A stretch of DNA of 64,000 bases from Pyropia yezoensis (taxonomy: Eukaryota > Rhodophyta > Bangiophyceae > Bangiales > Bangiaceae), in assembly GCA_009829735.1 (NCBI GenBank), contig CM020620.1, forward strand, positions 17,318,354 to 17,382,353. The letters run 5' to 3'. The position numbers and the translations under genes were made by a program. The notes beneath the pieces are model-generated. The model worked only from the letters and a program-made list of their open reading frames with translations, ran no database searches and was not told where the DNA came from. Of the stretch, positions 30,474-40,260 are shown piece after piece (within the stretch, counting starts at the first letter, position 1; every line of letters starts with the position of its first letter).

Positions 30474-32237
30474 CCGCGTGAGGCCTTGGGGCGGTGGTTT
30501 TACCCCGCTTGGCCTCTCTATGAAGAGGGGTTGACTGTTCTTCGCTGTGGCCGACTTGGCACAGCGATGGGTCGGGTGTGGGACCGCCTACGGGAGAAGT
30601 ATCCCCGTAGGGTCGGGTTCCTGGCCCGCTTCAGGACGGACCAGTTTGCCTTCCTGGACGATGAGGGGGTTGAGGACGTTCAGCGTGCCAAGGCCATGGT
30701 GGACCGCGGGGGAACTATCCCGGGTCCCGGCGACTTGCCGACCTTTACTTGGGACGCGGTGGTAACTCGCCCCCCGTACCTCCACGAGGCCGATCCGCAC
30801 ACTCATCACTTTGATGTGCGGATGGAGAAGGACTTTCGGCGAGGTCCCTACTTGGTGACCTCGGCTCAACTTGAGCTTCCTCAACAGTCTGCTGCCAGCA
30901 AGGAGCAGTACTATCCGAAGAAGCCCGAGTGGTGGCCTCAAGTTGAGGTCCCGTACGGTTTCCCAGCGTTGCTACCACGGTTGCTTGACCACTTCGGCTC
31001 CGTCATGTTGACGGCTGGCCCTGATCACCTGGTGTGGGCCATGTTGGCCACCCAGTGGCTCCTCGAGGTCATGTCGACCTGGGTGTCCTGTGTCCAGCGA
31101 CGGGGGATGCTCTGGCATCTCCCCGTCCGGCTCATCCAAGGTTTGGAACAGCTCACCCCTCAGCTAGTCGCTGAGGGGTGCTCATCAGGACAACTCACTC
31201 TACTTGAGGAGATGCTCCGGCTCCATAAGGTCATCGAGTGGGAAAGCATTGAGCACAAGTTGCGGCGCCCCACTCGTGGGCCCAAGGACGATGGCGCACT
31301 TCGCCAGTTCGTGTGGGTCGCTCGTGAACTTCACGACGGCCGTGTGGTCCTACGAAAGGGGATGGGCATCGGGGACTACCCGTATGCCTCGGGGGTGGAT
31401 CGCCACACTGCGCCACCCCCGGACAAGCCCATAGTTATGGCCGTGCCCTCATATGATGACCATATGACTCAACCTACTGCGGGGGCCCCAAGTCGGGGTC
31501 GCAGTTATACCCGGGTAACGCCACCTCGGCGTGCCCGTCCGCTTCCTCCTGTTCCTTTCCAGCCTCACAGGAACATCCCGATCAGCGTGGCCGTGGAGTC
31601 ATCCACCCCGGTGTCCCCCAACTTGGGGTCCATTCTCCTGACGGTATACCCCAAGCTGGTGTTACCGCCCACGCCTCTAACCTCAGAGATGATGATCACC
31701 ACGTTGGTGCGCACCATTTCCTGGTTGGCCGCGTCAACCGCAACCCCCCAAAGTTCCGAGACTCCTCAACTTGAGGAGCGCGTTCGTACTGCAGTGGCGA
31801 CCGCGAGTTCCGAGTCGGTGGCGGAGTTTATGACAGCCGAGTTGGCTCGCATTGGGGCTATTATGCCCCAGCCAGCCCCACCTGGGCGTGGCAAACGTCG
31901 CGCGAGCCGGGCATACTCGCCTCCTCGCCGTCGTCGCCGGCGCACCCGGCGCTCTCCCTCCGTGTCGGAAGACGAGTTGTCTTACTCCGTCTCGGAGTCC
32001 TCTACCCCGTCGGAGTCGGAGTCTGTCCGGCGTCTGCGTCGCCAACGTGCGCGCAAGGCTAAACAGAAGGGCAGCCGCAGTCGTCGCCACTTGCGCGACC
32101 GTGAGGGGCGCGGCGGTTCCGACTTGGAGCCGCCGGCCCCGCCGACTGGTGGGGAGCGTTATCGCCGTGGGTCTCGCCGCTCGCCTCCACGTGAAGGCGA
32201 GGGCCGTGGAGTGGGAGAGTCTAGCATGCGTGCCTAG
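30474..32237 (+). CDS. B1 antisense ORF, main portion
   Basis: About 588 codons continuing the B antisense ORF after the A2 insertion. Parts in order: GRWFYPAWPLYEEGLTVLRC; VWDRLREKYPRRVGF; PPYLHEADPHTHHFDVRM; FRRGPYLVTSAQLELPQQ; YYPKKPEWWPQVEVPYGF; a helical region with WAMLATQWLLEVMSTWV; RPTRGPKDDGALRQFVWV; a Pro-rich middle; SEMMITTLVRTISWLAAST; and an Arg/Ser-rich tail resembling an RS domain. The YYPK...PYGF and downstream blocks match the A antisense ORF in the same order. It ends 34 nt from the B1 pol stop. Function unknown; the basic RS-like tail hints at nuclear or RNA-related activity. Confidence 0.72.
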   Translation, partial: PREALGRWFYPAWPLYEEGLTVLRCGRLGTAMGRVWDRLREKYPRRVGFLARFRTDQFAFLDDEGVEDVQRAKAMVDRGGTIPGPGDLPTFTWDAVVTRPPYLHEADPHTHHFDVRMEKDFRRGPYLVTSAQLELPQQSAASKEQYYPKKPEWWPQVEVPYGFPALLPRLLDHFGSVMLTAGPDHLVWAMLATQWLLEVMSTWVSCVQRRGMLWHLPVRLIQGLEQLTPQLVAEGCSSGQLTLLEEMLRLHKVIEWESIEHKLRRPTRGPKDDGALRQFVWVARELHDGRVVLRKGMGIGDYPYASGVDRHTAPPPDKPIVMAVPSYDDHMTQPTAGAPSRGRSYTRVTPPRRARPLPPVPFQPHRNIPISVAVESSTPVSPNLGSILLTVYPKLVLPPTPLTSEMMITTLVRTISWLAASTATPQSSETPQLEERVRTAVATASSESVAEFMTAELARIGAIMPQPAPPGRGKRRASRAYSPPRRRRRRTRRSPSVSEDELSYSVSESSTPSESESVRRLRRQRARKAKQKGSRSRRHLRDREGRGGSDLEPPAPPTGGERYRRGSRRSPPREGEGRGVGESSMRA

Positions 32238-32270
32238 TTGGCAGCTGCCTTTGTTGTGAGAGTGTGAGGG

Positions 32271-35200
32271 TTAGGGCTGTAGGTAAAAGCCACTCTGCGT
32301 ACCACTTCGACTTGAAGCACTCTCTTGGCACTGTTGCTCGGCCTTCCTGCACGTTGAGGGAGGGCTGTTAGGGTCTATCTCATTCCGGGCACAGTACGCC
32401 CGGACCTTCTCAGCGGGAAGGTCCTCCACATACTCCCACGTATCGTCCTTGGCTTTGTAGCCAAACCAACGCACCCTCAACATGAGGCGGTCAGTGTCTT
32501 CATCCCATCCGTGGTCGATGAACTTATCGAACACGTACTCCTGCGGGCCCTGTTTGGCCGCAGGCAGTGAGGGGAGGCGCCACGCTTCCAAAGCACGCGC
32601 CCAAGCTGGGTCGTCTGCAGGCGGTGGTGCAATTTTGACCACGTCCTGTCCGTTCACTGTGCGGACCCCATCGTCACATTCGATGGTGAAGCGCCGCCCA
32701 TCAGTACGAAGGACCTGGTACGGCCCCTTCGTCTGGAATACCAACTTACCCCCAGTTGGGGTGTGCGAGTGTACCAGCACCCAGTCACCCTGCTCGGGGA
32801 CGTGCTTAGCATTGCGCACCTTTTTGTCAAAGGTACGCTCGTAGCGCTTTTGTGCTTTGTCCATCTCAGCCCTGACTTTAGGGATGAGGTTTTCAAGCCT
32901 AGCAGCGAGCTCCGCCTTACTCTCAGTAGGAGTAGGCGTACTGCCACCATCCTCCCTAGTTCGGAGCGACCGCCGCACGGCAATAGACCGCACACGACGG
33001 GGGGTCACAAAAGCGAGGGGTACTTCCCCGGTAGATGAGTGAACCTGCGAATTGTAGGCGGTAGTAAGAATAGAAATGTATTGGTCCCACGTCTTCACGT
33101 GCTCACTCACATAGTGGCGCTGCTGCCTAACAATAGTTTTGTTGAAGCGCTCCATCTGCCCATTAGTTTGTGGGTGGTAGGGGGTGGCATAGTGTGCCTT
33201 AACCCCCAATATATCCAGCACTCCCTGAAACAGTACAGACGCAAATTGCGGTCCATTGTCCGATAGTGTACTATCCGGGATGCCATACGCGGCAACCCAG
33301 TGATCTAGGAAGGCTGACACGACCGACATGGCCGTGATCTCTGCCAGTGGGATCGCTCGCGTAAGTTTCGTGAAGCGGTCACAGATGACCAGGAGGTACT
33401 GGTTGCCCCCCTCGGTCACTGGCAGTGGCCCAAGGATGTCCATTTCCAACGCGGCGAACGGCTCCTTGGCCGGGAACAATAGCATAGCCGTACTAGGCCG
33501 CCGTTCCATCAGACGGTTCTGTGCACAACTTGTGCAGGCAGCCACCCAACTGTAGATGTCGACCACCATGGACGGCCAGTAGTACCTGGTCCTCAGGGTC
33601 TGGTACAGTTTACTAGACCCCAGGTGTCCACCCATGGGAGCGTTGTGCTCCCTCTCAAGGATACTGTCCTTGAGGGATGCGGGGACGACAAGTTGTTCAG
33701 CCCCTTGGAATACCTCCCTCCTCATGAGGAGGCCATCGTCCCCCAGAAAGAACCGCATCTCCGCCACTGTATCCAGTGTATCCCTCTGCGACTTGCAGAA
33801 GGGATCCTCGGCCTGGGCCTTCACCACCTCGTCCAGGGACAGGGGCAAGTACTTCTTGTTCCCTGGCGCCTCGGGGTTCAACGCCTGACCCGAGCGCGTG
33901 ACTACCCTCACGATAGGGATGTCCTCATCGACTGGGTTAGTGTCCAGCCCCTCGGTAGGTACCCGAGAGAGGCCGTCGGCAAGGGCATGTTGCCTGCCAG
34001 GTCGGTACTCAATGTCAAAGTTGAAGGGTGCCAGTCGCACCCTCCACCGATTGAGACGAGTGTTCGTACAGTCCGTCTTAAAGATGAACTGCAACGCGCG
34101 GTGGTCACAGCGGATGAGGAACTTCTCACCCTCGAGGTAGTGACGAAGTGACGTCACCGCCCACACCACTGCGAATCCTTCCAACTCGGTGACTCCGTAG
34201 TTCTTCTCGGCCGAGTTCAGCCCCTTACTGAAGTATCCCACCGGCAAGTACTCCTTTGCCGGCTGCTGTTGAAGCAACATACAACCAAGTTGGTTGTAGC
34301 TAGCGTCCACATCCAGGATTTAGTGGCCTCCCAACCTGGGAAAAGCCAGGATAGGGGGCTTCAGCAGAAGGTCCCGAAGAGTCTCAAAGGATTCCTGCTC
34401 CACCCGAGTTGGGGGAGGCAGGTTCTTCGGTACCGTTGAGCTAACTAGCTCATTCAATGGCTTCGCCACCTTGGCGAAGCCCTTGGTGAAACGTCGGTAC
34501 ACGTTACACATCCCGAGGAAGCTCCTCATCTGTGATTGGGTCTGGGGGTACTGAGCCTTACGAATGGCCCTCAAGTTCTTCTCGTTAACACTGAGACGCC
34601 CCGGACGGACAACATGTCCCAAGTACTCCACCTCTTGAGTGAAGAGGTGGCACTTACTCGCCTTCAGTGACACACCGGCGTCAGCAAGTAGCTTGAACAC
34701 CTGGCCAAGATGGCCAATGTGTTCCTCCGGACTTCGGGAGAACACAATGATATCGTCTAGGTACACAAGACAGATCTGCCACCGTACTCCGGCCAGAGTC
34801 ATGTCCATAGCGCGCTGGAAAGTTGCCGGCGCGTTACACAGTCCAAACGGTAGGCGCTTGCACTGGTAGGTACCACAGTGACAGGTAAAGGTAGTTTTAT
34901 GCCTGTCCTCCGGGGCAATGGGAATTTGCCAGTACCCCGCGTTACAGTCCAGGGTAGAGAACACGTTTGCCTCCCCCAGAGAGTCCAGACAGTCGTCCAT
35001 CGTAGGTAGGGGATAACTGTCCTTTACCGTGCTCTCGTTGAGCTTACGGTAGTCGATACAAAACCGGGGGGTCCCATCAACTTTGGGGACGATAACCACC
35101 GGACTCGCCCACTCGGCGTTGCTGGCCTCGATCACATCGAGGGCCTCCATGCGAGCGACTTGCTCCTTAACGAGGGCCCTTGAACGAGGTCCTCCCCTAT

Positions 35201-36331
35201 ACACTTGTTGGCGTATAGGGGGTGCACCGGGCTTCAACTCGATCCGGTGTTGGGTGGCTCTCATGAGTCCCAATTGACCATCCCACAACTTGTGATATTG
35301 GTCCAAGAGGCGTTCAACTTGAACCCTCAACCTGGGTGGAACACCCTCCATGTTCACATGGGGCCGAGGAGAGGCGGCCGACTTGGCTTGGCGCTTCTCC
35401 TTTCCGGACTTCGGGTCGCTACTTGCGCCCGCGTTGAGGGTGACCGCTACTACCGGTCCCTCGTGTTGGTCGATATAGCCGAACTTGGCTCCCGACTTGA
35501 AGTACTTGGGCGACGAGCTCAGGTTCATATCCTGGATCCTCCACGGGACTCCAGCGTTGGAGTCCATCGTGCCTAGGGCAACATGCACTTGGTGCTTGCG
35601 AGCAAGACGGGGGTGAGGGTGCACCAACCCGCTCCCCGTATAGTCAGTTACAACGTCAACATGCGCCACCGAGTTGGGGGGCAACGTGACTTTACATGCT
35701 AGACGCAGGGTAGCAGTAAACCCTTCCCTCACAGAGCAAACAGGCTTCGACTACGAAACTGTCACAGGAGCCACAGACTTTCCCTTACCAAGGATGGGGA
35801 TAGTCTTCCCATTCATCAACTTGACCCAGTACTCAGGGCCACAAATCAAAGGCACTTGTGTAACAACATAAGGGGTACCCAGAAGCAGGGGTACCGATAT
35901 TTTCTCAACTACACCATAGGTCACGTCGACCTCATGGGTCCCCAACCTAGTTGGTAGGGTCACGGCACAACGATGGGAAGTACCCCACCATTGATGTCAA
36001 TCACATGGTCAGCTTTGGACCTCCAGCGTTGGAGCTTCACCTCCTTTGGTAATAGCGACTTGCGTATCAAGGAGGCTCCTGACCCGGTATCAAGTACGAT
36101 ACGGGCACAACAGGCGCGGCCGGGGGCGAGTTGCACCCGTCCAGCCACCTGGAAGCTCTCACCCGTCAGCACCGCGATGACCCGACGTGGGTTTACGTTC
36201 TTGGGGAGTCCTACCCGAGGTGGGCGGACTCCCTTAGGTCGCCGCAGTATCCGGCACGGTTGGTTCGTCCTCCTGGCCCACTTGGCCGAGGCTGCCGTTG
36301 TGAGCTTCGGACGACCAGTTCCAACGGTCAT
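32271..36331 (-). pseudogene. pol: B1 pol: protease, RT, RNase H, integrase, chromodomain
   Basis: Pol starts in the -1 frame at the gag stop (ATGA overlap at 36328-36331). Protease motif LDTGSGASLI near 36080, RT with RFCIDYRKLNES and YLDDIIVFS near 34745-34770, RNase H (DASY in a divergent ETDA-type box) near 34310, integrase HHCC (H...H...CTSCAQNRL) near 33530-33650, DDE core with EMDILGPLP, LSDNGPQFAS and the E after NGQ, and the C-terminal chromodomain (FIDHGW...LRVRWFGYKAKDDTWE) near 32420-32540. The family is distinct from A but has the same domain order. It is a fossil with several breaks. Confidence 0.92.
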
Positions 36332-38275
36332 TCGTTTCCCGCCGACTTGGCGTCCGAATCTGAGGGCGAAGGGAAAGACGACGAGTCCGAGGACGACGTG
36401 TCCGCCTCCTCCGCCGAGGGTGTGGCGACCGCCACCACCGGTCGAGACCCACCCTCGCGGCGTGAACGTACTTCGTTCGTAGCCGACTTCTTACTCGCAT
36501 TCCTAACAAGTTGTTGGATGCGTTTACTCAACTTGGGGCAATCATATGCCCAGTGTCCATCGGAGTTGCAGTTCCAACACCGATGGTCTGTTCCGGGAGG
36601 GGTCTTCCCAACTGGGGAAGACGAAGAGATACCCTGGGAAGTTCCCACGGCAGCTCCCACCCTCTCCTTGCGGATTCGGCGTGCCTCTCTCAACTCTCTG
36701 GCCTGGCGCGCCTCCTCCCGCTCCTTGGCCAACTCGGCCTGACGCTCCTGGCGTTGTTCCTCCCGCAACTTGCGGTAGGCCTCGCCTCTGCGATAGGCGA
36801 ACCTAGCCAACTCGGCCAGGGTCGCCCGGGCAGTGTTATGCTCCCGGGTCTCCATCCGGACTGACCAATGGAGTCCCTCCACAAACCGACTCTTCACCAC
36901 AGCTTGTGGATGAAGAAACCCACAAAGATTGTTGAGCTTACGGACTCGCTCCGCAAAGGACAACTCGTCCTCCGCCTCTTCCTGATGGGCTTGTGTAAAC
37001 TCCTCACCTTGAGAAGCCAACGCTGCTTCATCCACCATGGCTCTCAACAACCAGTTGACGAGCTCCAAATAGGACGTCACCTCCCCAGCGCCTCCACTTG
37101 AGGAGCTGGGCATGACGGACATAAGTTCTGTCCGCAGGTCGCCCTTCGTGAATTCCTGTAGCATATAGAACGCCATGCCTTCACTTATGGCATTGTCGTC
37201 ACAGGCTTTTGTGAAACGACGTAGGAAACTCAAAGACACGGAGGGGGGGAGTTCCATCCCACTCCGCTTTGTGCCCAAAAGAATGAAGTGCATTTTTCTT
37301 GGCACGGCCCGTGGCTCGGGCCTGGTCAGGACCATACACCACCGACTTGTTGTGGAGGGCGTAGGTCTCACAGTCAAAGATCCTCTGGTAGACCGGGTTG
37401 GCTACCTGGATCTTTGGCGGCACCTCACCTTGAGGGAACAGCCGCTAAGGCACTGGGGTAAGTTCACCCTCAGTGCCTGTAGTCCGGCGCGGCGCACTTG
37501 GTGTAGCCGCCGGCGTTTCCGGGGGGAACTCCCCCATGAAGGGCGTACGCCCCACCGAGTATGGTGTGGCTCCCTCGTTGGGAGTCACAGGTGTCGCCCC
37601 CAGTTCGGGGCGACCCGAGATAGGCGTGAGGAGGGATTCCCCCTGTGCCTGCGGGCTCGAAAGCCCCAATCCGGTTTGGACATTGAGGCCATCTGGCAAA
37701 CTCGCCACAATCTGATTCAGAATAGTATTCGTCATCGTGACCACCAGGTCCGGCAAAGTCTGCCGCAACACATTGGTCGCCTCCCGACGGACAGTCTCCG
37801 CGAGGAGGGGATTGTCGACTCCAGTTGAGTCTCGGTCCGCCTCCGGGAGTCCACCTGAGGGGTAACCACGTTCCTCAGGGGTCACAACCGGGGGCATGGG
37901 CGGGAGCCCATCGCCGACCAACGGAGGTTCGCCGTCCTCCGAAAGCCTAGTTGGCGACGGCTTCAAGCCAAAGTTGGCCCCAACCCGAGTGGAACCCGCG
38001 GGGACAGTCCTCACCCCTTGGGACGTTCCCGTTGAGTATACCACACGGTGGCCAGACTTCGGCCCACCCACATCAGAAGTGTCACCCGAGTGAACTCCCG
38101 ACTGAGTTGGGGTGGCCTGTTGCCCGCCCGCACTTCCAGTCCTGCTGACTTGAGGGACCTCCAGTCCCTCTGCGAACCCAGGTAAACCCACCTGTGTCTC
38201 ACCAGTATTCAAAGGCACTGAAGTACGTGCGTCACCCGTGTACTCCCCGGACGACGGGGGGTCCGAGCTAGCCAT
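36328..38275 (-). pseudogene. gag: B1 gag
   Basis: The likely start is the ATG at 38275 in CCAACATGG (MASSDPPSSGEYTGDARTS). Pro/Gly/Thr-rich N-terminal half, capsid-like core (SFLRRFTKACDDNAISEGMA), a charged Glu/Arg coiled-coil-like stretch (KLREEQRQERQAELAKEREE) and a zinc knuckle CWNCNSDGHWAYDC, then an acidic Ser-rich end GNE-stop. The coiled-coil-like stretch is absent from A gag. It is broken in about one or two places. Confidence 0.9.
36334..36340 (-). promoter_or_regulatory. -1 ribosomal frameshift heptamer GGGAAAC (B1)
   Basis: GC(G GGA AAC) GAA TGA: correct phase, two codons before the gag stop, exactly as in family A. The pol frame also has an ATG overlapping the stop (ATGA), so stop-reinitiation is an alternative to frameshifting. 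Confidence 0.7.
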
Positions 38276-38374
38276 GTTGGCTGACGATCCGTATGACACG
38301 GTCCAAGTCCACCGCTCCTCTGAGACAGAGGGCCCCCTACACCCGGGTGCACCTGGAGGTAAAGTTTACCTCTG

Positions 38375-38392
38375 TCCCCTGCTGCTCCACCA
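38375..38392 (-). other. B1 primer-binding site
   Basis: TGGTGGAGCAGCAGGGGA on the minus strand, 2 nt from the 5' LTR; identical to family A. Confidence 0.8.
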
Positions 38393-38394
38393 AA

Positions 38395-38868
38395 TGTGGC
38401 AAAAACCACATGCACACACGGCACCCAAGTTGGGGCGGTGTACAAGGGCTGCCTCCCGTGTCGGGGGAACCGGAAGAAGTGCAAGTCGCACACACTCTGT
38501 TCCTGTTGTGGGGCAAACTCCCCACGGACGAACAAGAGGATGGTGTGTGGTCCAACAGTTTCTTGGTCGGGACGGGGACGCAGGGCCAAGCCCCGCTGTC
38601 CCTCCCCTTATCCCCCTAGGGTCCACTCAGAATCTCGCCACTCAGAATCTCCCACCCCAGCACCTGCCCACCGGGCCACACGAAAATTCAAGACGATAAA
38701 TGCAGAAAAACCCTCAAATCCAAGTTGGATTTACTACTAAGCTAACTATCCCAAACTTAGGCAATGAATATGGACCCAAATGCAGGGGGAGGAACGGATC
38801 AGGCTAGTGGCCTGCCGCCCCTTGCATGGCACGTGTTGCCCCCCTACCTGGGGGTCAATACTGCCACA
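38395..38868 (-). repeat. B1 5' LTR
   Basis: A 474-bp LTR, TGTGGCAG...TGCCACA on the minus strand. The CTAGT target copy follows at 38869-38873. Confidence 0.95.
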
Positions 38869-38873
38869 CTAGT

Positions 38874-40260
38874 GGCGGTGGCTGCGGTGGCTGTGGTGGG
38901 CTCGGTGGGAGCTAGCTGTGGTGGTGGTCGTTGCTGTGGTGGGTGCGGCGGCGCTGGCGGCTGAGGTGGTGGTTATGATCGGGCTGGTGGCAGCAGTGCC
39001 GGCGGCGTTGGCTGTTGCGGCGGTGGTGTCTAGACACCGTCGCTCCACGAAGACGTTCGGCGAGGACGGACAGGGATTGAAGGCACAGCACGGCCGCCAA
39101 GGCAGCGGCGTTCGCCTACCCGAGGGACTGCCGCCACCGCAGCCGCCGCTGGCCCGTGTCCCCCCCCCCCCCGCCGGTGCTCCCACGCCGCAAGGCGGGG
39201 TCGCCTTCACGTGGAGGCTGACGCCGCCAAAAGCGGCGGCGGCGGCAGCTACGGCGCAGAAGGCGGCGCTGCCCCTCTTCGACGGCCAGAGTCAGCGCGA
39301 ACGGTGCGGTGCCACGGTGACGGCGGGGGGGCGGGGCGGGGCGGGCGGTCAAGGCGGCAGCGACTGCGAGGGGAAGGGCAGGGGAGGGGCAGCCGGACGG
39401 GCGCGCCCACCCCGCACAGTCGCCGCCACAGCAGTCGCCGCCGCCGCCACCGCCGCAACCGCCGCTGTCATGGCAGCCGCCCGACGCCGTCGCCGTCGCC
39501 GCTGTCGCCGCTGCAGGGGGAGGGGGCTATAAAACCCCAGAGCTGGTAGCGGTGGCGGTGGTGGGGAGGGCGAGGGGGACCATCCGATGGGGCGGTGGCA
39601 TGGGGGGGAGGGGGGGGTCCGCGGCGCGCCGACGCTACCGCCGCGGCGGCCGCCTCCGCTGTCGCCGCCGCCGCCGCCGCACGCCGCCGGCGGTGTCCCC
39701 ACTCGGTGGCCGCCTCCGCCGCCTCCCCCACTCGGGCCGCCGCTGCCGCTGCCACTGCCGACAACCCACGGCAACGCGCACGGGGGAGGTGGAAAACGCC
39801 CGAGGCCCCGGTGCGGTTCCTCATCACGAGACTCGTTCCAGCGTCGGCGGGAGAGACAAAAGCGCGCGAGGTAGGGCAGGCCCGGCCTCAGGCTGACCCA
39901 CCTTGGTGCCCAACCTTCTATGTTTCTCGGCCGCCTTGCCCGCGTGCGGGCCGACGGGAGCGGCAGCCGTCACGGTGACTGCCACCGCGTCCCTACGATG
40001 GCACCCCCGCAAACGCCCCGCGGGGGAAGGCTTGCGCTCGTTGGGGCGGAAGAGCTCCAGCTGCTGGAGCGGCCGCGGGTGCGCCGGCCGGGCCCCCGTG
40101 CGCAGCGCTTGGCGGCAGTGAAGATCGTGAAGGTCGACGAGCCCACGAAGCGGCGACGGCGGCGGGGGGCGACCGCGTGGAGGAGGGCGGGGAGGGCGCC
40201 CCATCACTTGGTGAGGCAGGGGTGACGAGCGGCGGGGAGGGGGGGGGGGTAGGCCGCTTG
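38874..40260. other. GC-rich low-complexity DNA right of B1
   Basis: GGC/GCC-rich DNA continues the repeat interrupted by B1. Frames in both directions give Ala/Arg/Gly/Pro strings without a recognisable domain, so I call no gene. A run of C lies near 39162-39172. A TATA-like sequence is annotated at 39528. The DNA loses its GC bias near 40260. Confidence 0.45.
39528..39534 (+). promoter_or_regulatory. Possible TATA box in GC-rich DNA
   Basis: TATAAAA within GGGGC-TATAAAA-CCCC stands out in otherwise AT-free DNA. No supported gene lies within the next kilobase, so its meaning is open. Confidence 0.2.

Larger units (their letters stand above)
19831..38868 (-). mobile_element. Ty3/gypsy LTR element B1, host of nested A2
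   Basis: About 9.4 kb of B sequence plus the nested 9.65-kb A2. LTRs of 470 and 474 bp have 7-bp inverted ends (TGTGGCA...TGCCACA). The target duplication is CTAAT (19826-19830) and CTAGT (38869-38873), one mismatch. Order on the minus strand: 5' LTR, primer site, gag, pol with chromodomain, antisense ORF, polypurine tract, 3' LTR. The LTRs differ at about nine positions plus a 4-bp indel (about 2%). Gag-pol looks broken in about five places. A2 is inserted near the start of the antisense ORF. Confidence 0.95.
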
